Shown piece after piece: positions 1 to 5,980 of a DNA stretch of 7,449 nucleotides (its first letter is position 1; every line of letters starts with the position of its first letter). This DNA is from Clostridiales bacterium (GTDB lineage: Bacteria > Bacillota > Clostridia > Oscillospirales > Oscillospiraceae), in the NCBI GenBank assembly GCA_019418025.1, contig DYCR01000010.1, positions 1 to 7,449 on the forward strand, read 5' to 3'. The notes beneath the pieces were generated by a model. The model searched no databases. It was not told the DNA's origin and saw only the letters and a program-made list of their open reading frames with translations. A program made the translations under genes and the position numbers.

Positions 1-19
1 TTAGTGGTAAACTTATTCA

Positions 20-454
20 GTGTCACTGTGGTCAACTATTAGAGTATCATTTACACACTGGTTCAAGAATAACTTAAATCACGATACACATGGCTACATC
101 GACACAGATGACACTTCTAACTATGATATTGAAATCGGTAGTGTCTATTTTGACTTTGCCACTGTCACCGACAGAGGTTACTATGCATACTTTGATTGTG
201 CCTTAGGGGAAGGGCTGACCGACAGGCTTTGGGCGCAAATCGATCAGGTTACAACCCGACAGCGACCGTTTTACAAGAACGACTATTATCTACTCACCGT
301 GAACCGAGTGCCGGACAGTTTTTGGAATCTCAGTAAGCAATATGATAATGTACATGTCATTCAGCGTAAGACCCTCTTTGCAAAGTTTAAGAAGGATTAC
401 AACCGAATTGCACATCCGAGGTTTGTTCCGAGCTTTGTGGGAAGGAATCATTAA
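20..454 (+). CDS. unrecognised protein, 5' end uncertain, possibly frameshifted remnant
   Basis: This frame encodes 144 residues if it starts at GTG 20, and I do not recognise the product. It is rich in aromatic and charged residues (for example VYFDFATVTDRGYYAYFD) and reads like real coding sequence rather than a shadow. No methionine codon occurs anywhere in it. The frame is closed upstream by TAA at 8-10, and no Shine-Dalgarno sequence precedes the GTG. A second forward frame is open from base 3 to a TAA at 75-77 and reads SGKLIQCHCGQLLEYHLHT, with a C-x-C-G motif. The visible gene may therefore be the tail of a longer protein whose frame was broken near bases 60-80, or two genes may overlap there. 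A terminator-like hairpin starts 11 bases after the stop, which fits a genuine 3' end. No domain, signal peptide or membrane segment is visible. Its place next to mobile-element-like DNA suggests element cargo, which is inference. Confidence 0.45.
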   Translation: MSLWSTIRVSFTHWFKNNLNHDTHGYIDTDDTSNYDIEIGSVYFDFATVTDRGYYAYFDCALGEGLTDRLWAQIDQVTTRQRPFYKNDYYLLTVNRVPDSFWNLSKQYDNVHVIQRKTLFAKFKKDYNRIAHPRFVPSFVGRNH

Positions 455-465
455 AATGCAAAAAC

Positions 466-510
466 AGCGGGTGCCGGAAAAATCCGACACCCGCTGATCT
501 TCTTTTATCT
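466..510 (+). terminator. Rho-independent terminator, possibly bidirectional
   Basis: Arms at 466-478 and 483-495 form a 13-bp GC-rich stem with an AAAA loop. The only defect is C474 opposite A487. Read on the forward strand, the stem is followed by a T-rich stretch (CTTCTTTTATCT, 499-510) and lies 11 bases after the stop of the left ORF. Read on the reverse strand, the mismatch becomes a G-U pair and the stem is followed by GTTTTTGCATTTT (465-453). It may therefore also stop transcripts arriving from the metallophosphoesterase gene, which has no closer terminator. Confidence 0.75.
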
Positions 511-523
511 GCTTTTGTGGGAG

Positions 524-621
524 GTTTTAGGAGTTTACTCCTAACGATTGTACTGTTTTACGACTCTTGGGAGTATAAACAGTCTGCTCGCTAAGATGAT
601 GCAGACGCTTTCTCCCTAAAA
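524..621. other. cluster of hairpins in a non-coding gap (RNA leader or oriT-like, function unknown)
   Basis: The 369-base gap 455-823 contains three adjacent inverted repeats. The first is TTAGGAGT-TT-ACTCCTAA at 527-544. The second has an outer stem ACTGTTT (552-558) with AAACAGT (577-583) and an inner stem ACTC (563-566) with GAGT (571-574). The third is GTCTGC (582-587) with GCAGAC (601-606), overlapping the second by two bases. TTTTAGGAG (525-533) can alternatively pair with CTCCCTAAAA (612-621), which would enclose the whole block. No convincing ORF crosses it. This much pairing suggests either a structured RNA or a DNA site such as a transfer origin. I recognise no named motif, so the functional label is open. 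Confidence 0.45.
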
Positions 622-688
622 TCTTTCTCTGATTTTTATTCTTTTGGGGTCTATGTTCATTAAACTCTTAACTGTAGATTTTGACTGC

Positions 689-802
689 CTAAGTGGTGAA
701 AATATCCAAAATATTACTAATAATTGCAGGCTCGACTGCTCTGCATGGGATGGTGTCTTTTGTACTACCGATAGATTCATAATCGTATTTTTCATAAGTC
801 AT
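689..802 (-). CDS. possible 37-residue protein
   Basis: A short reverse frame runs from ATG (800-802) to TAG (689-691). It reads MTYEKYDYESIGSTKDTI and continues PCRAVEPAIISNILDIFTT. The composition looks protein-like and it lies 21 bases beyond the metallophosphoesterase stop (826-824), in the same frame, so it could be translated from the same transcript. The ribosome binding site is weak (AAAGAG about 13 bases upstream). It may equally be the tail of a longer gene removed by rearrangement, or chance. I know no family for it. Confidence 0.25.
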   Translation of the reverse strand: MTYEKYDYESIGSTKDTIPCRAVEPAIISNILDIFTT

Positions 803-823
803 ATGAGTAAAATGAACTCTTTG

Positions 824-3800
824 TTATGTAAGTTCAATTTGTGACTTTTTAAGTAGAGTATCTTCATACCAAGAACTCAATATATTTGAACTAAGTTTCT
901 GCATCTTCTTTATTTCTCTTGAAGCCTTGTAAATATCCGTATCAAGATATATCTGTGGTAATTTTGCAACATTCGTTTGTTGCTTCAACGCTAACGGATT
1001 TTCGCTATTACTTTTAAAAAGCTTGACATATTTACCAAATATAGCAGGGCAGTTCTTCTCCAATAAGGCTGGAATGGACGGATATACAATTTTGTTAATT
1101 ACATCGGATGCCCAATACCCAGTTATTGTTAAGTCAAACGGATTCACATATATATGATTATAGAAATCAATGTCGATTATGCTCCCATGAATCGTACCAA
1201 CTCCACCAATTCTTTTTACCATATCTGCAATGTGTTTTTGAAATGAAGTGAACTTGTCAATTGGCGTTTTTATTGTAGAAACCATAGCATCCATATTATC
1301 ATAATAATACTGAATATCTTGAATTTCTAATTTTTTCATAGCTCCGCCGTTAAGGATAGTGAGGCTTCCACTTCTTGATTTATGGATAAAACAGTAATAC
1401 CCGTTCTTTTTTAACATGTAGAGTATGTTTACTTTTCGTTGGAAAGTCATTGATATATTTTTACCTCGGTAGAAGTCATTGTACTGCTCACTCGTAATTT
1501 CAAATATACCATCCTCATAATCCGAAAAACAATCGTAATCGTTATCAAGCAAAAAAGATTTCAAATGAGGATTCTCACTATGGTATCCCACTTGATTGTC
1601 TGAATAAACTCTATACTCACCATCATCATGGAAGAAATTTCTATGCGTATGTCCACTTACATAAACATAATTTTTATCAGGATCTGCTTCTCTGCACCAA
1701 TCTTTTTTAGGTGTATGCGTTAAAATAATCGTGTTCTTATTGGCCAGAATAGGACGTACACGATTATACAAATCTTCAAAAATTCTAGATTCTTTTATTT
1801 CAGTAGCCCTATCCATAGTCATTCGATAAATTCCGTTATTGGCATTGAACTCCATATTATATCCTGAAAATCCTAACCCGCCAAGAATCACATATCTTGC
1901 ACTTCGCAAGCGGTCAGAAATTTGTGCTTCATTCATTTGGCACAAATCGTGATATTGAATGAGATGTATTCCAGTGCTTGGATCAGCAAGTAAACCACAA
2001 TCTTCTTTGTAAAAAAGATCGTTATGGAGTAAATACATACCATATTCTTCTAAAAGAGTTCGATACTTTGAAACGATCTGTTCTATTTCAAAGCCTGGAA
2101 AACTCCATAATTCATGATTTCCAAGCGTAAAAACAACCTGTGTGCTCCGATGTAATGCTTTGGAAAGCAGCTTTACAAATAGCTGAAATATTTCAATATC
2201 AGATGCTACATCACCGTTAATCAATAATAGGCTTCCTGCTTCATGAGCAATAGTGTTAACTATTTTTTGAAGCACATATATAGCATCTTCCAGTGAGCGG
2301 CAACCCGCATTTTGTATTCTGTGCATAAGATGAAGATCAGAAATATAGTCAATTCTTTGACAATTGTAATCGAAGGATATTTCAAAAGCGGATAATTCCT
2401 TTTTTGCAGCTTCATCTGCTAAGTTTCTTGATGATTGAAGAACTAAGGCTGTTTCGTTTTCATTCTGTTCTACACAATCAAAGGATTTTATCAAATCTCT
2501 ATTGAATTCTTGTATATCATATCTTAAACCAAACTTTTCACATAGAGAGCTTTTCATTTTGGAATTCGTAAAATCAATGTTATTCCACTCTTCTAAAAAC
2601 ATCAAGCCATCGCAAAAAAGTAAATTTGCGTTAGATAAGTCTCCTTTCAAAAAAGCAACAAAGTCGAAAAAATAATCAAAGGGATGTCGGTATTCTTTTA
2701 GCACACTACCAGATGTATTACGCCATTGCTGTGTTACGTAGAATTTTCTGTTGTAATAGTATTTCTTTATCGAATAAGCAACCTCTGTATTTGTATAAAC
2801 TGGCAATTTAGTCGTTTCATCAATAATGTAATTAGAAAAATTGGCATCACATTCAAGCGCACCCGATAAATCACAATATGTCAAATCTCCATTTCGGTAA
2901 TTAATAAATTCATCAAAAGTTTCGAAGTATCTATAAATTGTTGCGATTGGATAACACTCATTATCCTCTTGATACCCTTGGGTTTCTTCACAGTAGTAGT
3001 GTGTTTTCTTATCAAAAAAAGCCCTCGAATAGAATTCAATTTCTCCATTTTTCAAATGACTGATGTAGTCTTTTAATTTCTTTTTATGTTTATATATCGT
3101 GGACTTTACGCCCAAAGAATAGTTAAAGGATTGTATAACTTCATCTGGGTTATATATTGAACATAATGCGTTAATCATTTTGTATTCGGGGTAGGCACCA
3201 GATGACATATATTCCATAATAATCGAAAATCGTTGTTTATCTTTGGCATCTGTAAAAATATACTGAAAAAAGAAGAAACTAACATCAACAATGGTTGCAA
3301 TCTTGGATTTTTTATAATTTTCTACAACTTTTACCAATTCATTATAGCTAGTACAATTATTAAATTTTTTACTCCACTGTTGGCAATGTTTATGTACTTG
3401 CTTTCCTTCCTTGTATGTTTCTTGTTCTTCGTTTGATAACAATAACGAGTAATCATCTATTGTTTCTTTAACAAATGAGCTTCTTGCCATTAACTTTTTT
3501 AGGTCAACTCCCTGAGAAATCACAGCGTTATCAAATAAGGGACAAAATGTATAGCAGGCATTATCATAAATGTCCCCTCCCAGAAAATTAAAATAAGAAT
3601 CAAAATTATCAAATGATAGAAACGTACTTCTTGTCTGTTCTTCACCATTTAGCTCTGTATGAATCAGCTCTTCTTCAACAAAGAAAGAGTTGGCCATAAT
3701 ATCAAATCCTCTTTTTCCAATTGTACGCAAACCCGATTTTCGTTCAAACGCTACAAGCTGAATATTATTCTTGTACTCTTCTGGAACATCGAAAACCCTA

Positions 3801-3865
3801 ATTTCCTTCTTTTTTAATTGCCTAATTATTTCTTTGGCATTTAACTTTACCTTTTCATTTTCCAT
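824..3865 (-). CDS. large calcineurin-like metallophosphoesterase with novel flanking regions (1013 aa)
   Basis: The central part (about residues 505-745, counted from the chosen start) carries the full metal-binding set of calcineurin-like phosphoesterases in order: SDLH (D510, H512), GDVASD (D552), GNHE (N583, H584), LTHTP (H717) and SGHTH (H739, H741). Such enzymes hydrolyse phosphomono- or phosphodiesters with two metal ions; the substrate cannot be told from sequence. The N-terminal half has no family I recognise and contains three degenerate copies of an F-D-x-F...G-D-(L/I) motif (about 85-107, 314-337, 396-421). The C-terminal 270 residues hold a striking block around 891-912 (GTIHGSIIDIDF, HIYVNPFDLTI). 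There is no signal peptide or membrane segment, so it is probably cytoplasmic. The frame is open to 3952, but ATG 3865 (or the adjacent TTG 3868) is chosen. AAAGGGG at 3878-3884 precedes it, and the -10 box at 3894-3899 lies inside the longer frame. Sampled rows are about 30-37% GC, well below the operon to the right. It stands alone with no co-directional partner close by, apart from a possible 37-codon ORF. Confidence 0.9.
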   Translation of the reverse strand: MENEKVKLNAKEIIRQLKKKEIRVFDVPEEYKNNIQLVAFERKSGLRTIGKRGFDIMANSFFVEEELIHTELNGEEQTRSTFLSFDNFDSYFNFLGGDIYDNACYTFCPLFDNAVISQGVDLKKLMARSSFVKETIDDYSLLLSNEEQETYKEGKQVHKHCQQWSKKFNNCTSYNELVKVVENYKKSKIATIVDVSFFFFQYIFTDAKDKQRFSIIMEYMSSGAYPEYKMINALCSIYNPDEVIQSFNYSLGVKSTIYKHKKKLKDYISHLKNGEIEFYSRAFFDKKTHYYCEETQGYQEDNECYPIATIYRYFETFDEFINYRNGDLTYCDLSGALECDANFSNYIIDETTKLPVYTNTEVAYSIKKYYYNRKFYVTQQWRNTSGSVLKEYRHPFDYFFDFVAFLKGDLSNANLLFCDGLMFLEEWNNIDFTNSKMKSSLCEKFGLRYDIQEFNRDLIKSFDCVEQNENETALVLQSSRNLADEAAKKELSAFEISFDYNCQRIDYISDLHLMHRIQNAGCRSLEDAIYVLQKIVNTIAHEAGSLLLINGDVASDIEIFQLFVKLLSKALHRSTQVVFTLGNHELWSFPGFEIEQIVSKYRTLLEEYGMYLLHNDLFYKEDCGLLADPSTGIHLIQYHDLCQMNEAQISDRLRSARYVILGGLGFSGYNMEFNANNGIYRMTMDRATEIKESRIFEDLYNRVRPILANKNTIILTHTPKKDWCREADPDKNYVYVSGHTHRNFFHDDGEYRVYSDNQVGYHSENPHLKSFLLDNDYDCFSDYEDGIFEITSEQYNDFYRGKNISMTFQRKVNILYMLKKNGYYCFIHKSRSGSLTILNGGAMKKLEIQDIQYYYDNMDAMVSTIKTPIDKFTSFQKHIADMVKRIGGVGTIHGSIIDIDFYNHIYVNPFDLTITGYWASDVINKIVYPSIPALLEKNCPAIFGKYVKLFKSNSENPLALKQQTNVAKLPQIYLDTDIYKASREIKKMQKLSSNILSSWYEDTLLKKSQIELT

Positions 3866-3877
3866 CAAATATACACA

Positions 3878-3884
3878 CCCCTTT
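3878..3884 (-). promoter_or_regulatory. ribosome binding site deciding the metallophosphoesterase start
   Basis: On the reverse strand AAAGGGG lies 12 bases before ATG 3865 and 9 bases before an in-frame TTG at 3868. Either start would use it. The longer-frame ATGs at 3952 and 3895 lack a site as good, and the one at 3895 overlaps the -10 box. Confidence 0.6.
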
Positions 3885-3893
3885 ATACGCTTC

Positions 3894-3921
3894 ATTATAC
3901 AGAATGATTGTAGAAATGCAA
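3894..3921 (-). promoter_or_regulatory. sigma-A promoter of the metallophosphoesterase gene
   Basis: On the reverse strand there is a perfect -10 TATAAT (3894-3899). A 16-bp spacer separates it from a -35 like TTGCAT (3916-3921), four of six consensus bases. Transcription would begin near 3887, giving a leader of about 22 bases that contains the ribosome binding site. This suggests the gene is expressed on its own rather than only as read-through from tnpV. Confidence 0.7.
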
Positions 3922-3948
3922 TTATTGTAATACATAGGGGCTTGTATT

Positions 3949-4119
3949 TCATGAAAAGCAGGATTCACAAATGTTTTGAGCAGCGCTATTAAACTCACAT
4001 AACTGTTCAAAAGGAATATCCAAGTATGAAGACATCTCGACAAAGCTGTTGCAGGTTTCATCACAGTGATAAGCAAAATGAGGAAATATCAGGCTTAATG
4101 AATTTCTTACAGAAGATAC
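3949..4119 (-). pseudogene. possible remnant of a cysteine-containing protein
   Basis: A reverse frame of 56 codons without a usable start runs from just after TAG (4120-4122) to TGA (3949-3951). Its second half reads HCDETCNSFVEMSSYLDIPF followed by EQLCEFNSAAQNICESC, with paired cysteines that could bind metal. Upstream of the TAG the same frame stays open for about 65 more codons towards the end of tnpV, so a gene interrupted by one stop is conceivable. Other frames, including a forward one from about 4123 to 4302, also look partly open, so the call is weak. I recognise no family. The rest of the 425-base gap 3866-4290 holds only the promoter already listed. Confidence 0.25.
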
Positions 4120-4290
4120 CTATTGAGAATTCCTGAAAAGAGCGGTAAAAGTCCAGATACAATCCCACATGGATAGAGATTCCTTTAAAGTCTTTGAAAT
4201 TCGCAACCAAGGAAACGGAAGGAATTTGGAGCAAATTGAGTGTGAGCAAAAAATTAGAGGCAGTCTCAAAGGACTACCCCTAAATAATCA

Positions 4291-4665
4291 TTATGCGTAA
4301 ATTAAATCGGTATTGACGATCTCCATAGCCCTGTTGCGGATATTATTCATCCGTTGAATCCACAGCATTGGATTTTCTGCCTTGAGTTTCTCTGTAATAC
4401 CTTCCTTTTCGGAAAGCTCGTCCACAAGCCTGTCAAACATCTTCTGGGCGAGCCGTTCAGTGTCAGCGAGGTGAGGGTAGAGCGTACACTGTGTCAGCAT
4501 ATTATAATACTTGATTCGGTGGTGTTGCTTGAGATATTGCCTCCGGCGATTTCTCCATACACCAATCTCATACTCTGACTCATCGGGCAACTTGATATCC
4601 GGCAGCAAATAATCACCCTGCTGGGTGTAGGTACCGCCATTCTGTTCAAACAAAGTCTGTGTCAT
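4291..4665 (-). CDS. tnpV: TnpV-family transposon-encoded protein
   Basis: The 124-residue product matches my recollection of the TnpV family, small proteins carried by Tn4451-like and other clostridial mobile elements, whose biochemical role is not established. Recognisable blocks are GGTYTQQGDYLLPDI (10-24), the basic stretch IGVWRNRRRQYLKQHHRIKYY (34-54, split by many arginines), and the near-invariant LWIQRMNNIRNRAMEIVN close to the C-terminus. Length is typical and complete. The start at 4665 is supported by AGGAGG (GGAGG at 4674-4678) with an 8-base gap. GC in a sampled row is about 43%, between the phosphoesterase gene and the operon to the right. No transposase or recombinase gene is present beside it in this window, so the element is either incomplete or extends outside. 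Its presence is the main sign that the left half is mobile DNA. Confidence 0.88.
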   Translation of the reverse strand: MTQTLFEQNGGTYTQQGDYLLPDIKLPDESEYEIGVWRNRRRQYLKQHHRIKYYNMLTQCTLYPHLADTERLAQKMFDRLVDELSEKEGITEKLKAENPMLWIQRMNNIRNRAMEIVNTDLIYA

Positions 4666-4676
4666 AGTCTTGACCT

Positions 4677-4708
4677 CCTGTAAAATAATTGTACTTGCAT
4701 ATTACAGG
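4677..4708. repeat. inverted repeat overlapping the tnpV ribosome binding site
   Basis: CCTGTAA (4677-4683) and TTACAGG (4702-4708) are perfect 7-bp arms separated by 18 bases. On the tnpV transcript the downstream arm includes the first bases of the AGGAGG site, so pairing could mask it. The arms could instead be an operator. A possible -10 (TACAAT) sits between them, but no good -35 accompanies it. Confidence 0.4.
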
Positions 4709-4740
4709 AAACAGATCTGAAATGCGAATGTGCGATTGAG

Positions 4741-4787
4741 AATATAAAAAATTCCGAGGTCGGTTCAATTTGAACCTTCCTCGGAAT
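4741..4787 (-). terminator. strong Rho-independent terminator of the PadR operon
   Basis: The outer arms ATTCCGAGG (4751-4759) and CCTCGGAAT (4779-4787) pair perfectly. A 2x2 internal loop leads to a second perfect 7-bp stem, GGTTCAA (4762-4768) with TTGAACC (4770-4776). On the reverse strand the hairpin is followed directly by TTTTTATATT (4750-4741). It lies about 150 bases beyond the stop of the cysteine-rich gene and shields tnpV from operon read-through. The bases 4788-4936 between them hold no gene I can support. Confidence 0.9.
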
Positions 4788-4936
4788 CCGTTCGTTAGCG
4801 TTGCCTTGCATTGCCGGATTAAAAAGTTTTTCTTGTTTTCTAAAATACTTCCTTATCTGGCGTATGCATGTAAGGCTCTCCCTCTTTTTCGGTCAATATT
4901 TCGTTTTCAGATGCAAAACTGCCCCAATTGCCGCCC

Positions 4937-5368
4937 TTATGTGCCATCCGGTGATTCATCCAAAACCCACGGCAGGATCGTCCAAAACTCCAGATCAAAG
5001 TGCGGCTGCGGAAAGTCCGGCGCGCCATACGGATAGCATTCGTGGCAGCACCGCACCTGCCCCCAGTCCTCCACAGGCTCCTGCTCCGGCACATCAACGA
5101 TCCTGCCTGCCATGCGATAGCTGAACTGGTAATGCATCCCCTGAGCATCGGCATACACCATACACACATAAGTCGCTTTTTCAGGGGGAATACCTAGCTC
5201 CTCCATTGCTTTGATGATAGGTTCAGGAAGCTTTTTCATTTTAGACAACGCAAGAAAATTCCGGCAATGTCCGCATTCACAGCCCCAATTGCCCGCCTTT
5301 GCGTACCATTCTAAGGTGGCTGTCCTGTCGATCTCCACCCGATAGCCGCCAAAATCGTATGTATCCAT
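4937..5368 (-). CDS. small cysteine-rich, probably metal-binding protein of unknown function
   Basis: This 143-residue soluble protein opens with DFGGYRVEID and has cysteine clusters C-x-C-G-H-C (30-35) and C-C-H-E-C (107-111), plus C69. The spacing suggests a structural zinc site formed by the two clusters, which is inference. It resembles, from memory, an unnamed family of clostridial hypothetical proteins with the blocks GNWGCECGHCRNF, GIPPEKATYVC and YPYGAPDFPQPHFDLEF; I know of no assigned function. There is no signal peptide or membrane segment. The start at 5368 is preceded by AGGAGGGGG with suitable spacing. It is the last gene of the PadR-DUF2812 operon, 63 bases after the DUF2812 stop with no terminator between, so the repressor probably controls it. 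Sampled GC is high, about 68% in one row. Confidence 0.85.
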   Translation of the reverse strand: MDTYDFGGYRVEIDRTATLEWYAKAGNWGCECGHCRNFLALSKMKKLPEPIIKAMEELGIPPEKATYVCMVYADAQGMHYQFSYRMAGRIVDVPEQEPVEDWGQVRCCHECYPYGAPDFPQPHFDLEFWTILPWVLDESPDGT

Positions 5369-5431
5369 CTGACCCCCTCCTAACCGGGACGCATGTCGTG
5401 CATTTGTGCAAATAAAAATCCAAAACGAATT

Positions 5432-5980
5432 TTACTCCTTCTGGTACTTCTCACGAAGCTTCATGAGCTTTCTGCCGCAATGGCCGATCAAATACAGGTA
5501 AAGAACGATCATCGACGAAAAGACCCCGATCAAAAATGTATCCACCCTCCCAAGGGTGCCGCTAAAGGCTCTGACCCAATTGGGGAGCAGCAAACAGAAA
5601 AAGATCACAATCAATGGGAACATGCGGGTTTTCATCACATGCCGGATCATTTCCACCTTGGATTGACCGTCCGAAAAGATCTCTCCGTCATTTTCCTGCC
5701 GGATCTGGGATGCAGGCTTGCGGAAAAACAGCCATCCGGTGCAGCTGCCTGCGTATTCCCAGCCGTAGTCTGCAAACATCTGCTTGTAGTCGCTGCCTGC
5801 ACGGCAGTTCTGAAAGTCCAGACGATACACCACATCCTCGGGGGTGCATTCCTCAAAGACATAAAAACAGGGCGCAATCGTTTTCACAAACCGCAGCCCC
5901 TGCTGATGCTGCCTGCGCAGCCAGATTTCCTCTTCTTCATAATCTGCGATCGTAAACACATGGATCTTGATTTTACTCAT
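5432..5980 (-). CDS. DUF2812 membrane protein
   Basis: The 182-residue product has the DUF2812 pattern. Near the start are IADYEEEEIWLRRQHQQGLR and a FYVFEE segment, then VVYRLDF, and YAGSCTGWLFFRK at about 76-88. Two hydrophobic segments follow at about 120-139 (MFPLIVIFFCLLLPNWV) and 148-166 (FLIGVFSSMIVLYLYLI), ending in a short basic tail. The soluble domain is probably cytoplasmic with the two helices anchoring it, which is inference. DUF2812 genes commonly sit next to PadR regulators, as here, but their role is not established. The frame extends to 6022, yet ATG 5980 is preferred. It overlaps the end of the PadR gene by eight bases (ATGAGTAA) and has AGGAGG 11 bases upstream inside that gene, so the two are translationally coupled. 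Confidence 0.9.
   Translation of the reverse strand: MSKIKIHVFTIADYEEEEIWLRRQHQQGLRFVKTIAPCFYVFEECTPEDVVYRLDFQNCRAGSDYKQMFADYGWEYAGSCTGWLFFRKPASQIRQENDGEIFSDGQSKVEMIRHVMKTRMFPLIVIFFCLLLPNWVRAFSGTLGRVDTFLIGVFSSMIVLYLYLIGHCGRKLMKLREKYQKE

Noticed and set aside
644..844. Forward ORF of 66 codons in the left gap
   Set aside because: It has a TTG start with no ribosome binding site, overlaps the phosphoesterase stop and has no protein-like features.
3165..3280. Phe-rich run (VSFFFFQYIF) in the phosphoesterase as a membrane helix
   Set aside because: The hydrophobic stretch is only about ten residues and is flanked by charged residues, too short to span a membrane.
225..3300. CRISPR array, tRNA or rRNA gene anywhere in the window
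   Set aside because: Looking across the sequence, I saw no regularly spaced direct repeats and no tRNA cloverleaf or rRNA signature sequences on either strand.
4840..5169. Reverse ORF overlapping the cysteine-rich gene, ending in MHTPDKEVF
   Set aside because: It lies in another frame of a gene with a strong ribosome binding site and convincing protein sequence; its own sequence is Arg/Trp-rich shadow text.
4921..5293. Direct repeat GCCCCAATTGCC at 4921-4932 and 5282-5293
   Set aside because: A 12-base exact repeat is expected by chance about once in a window this size, and the similarity does not extend convincingly beyond it.
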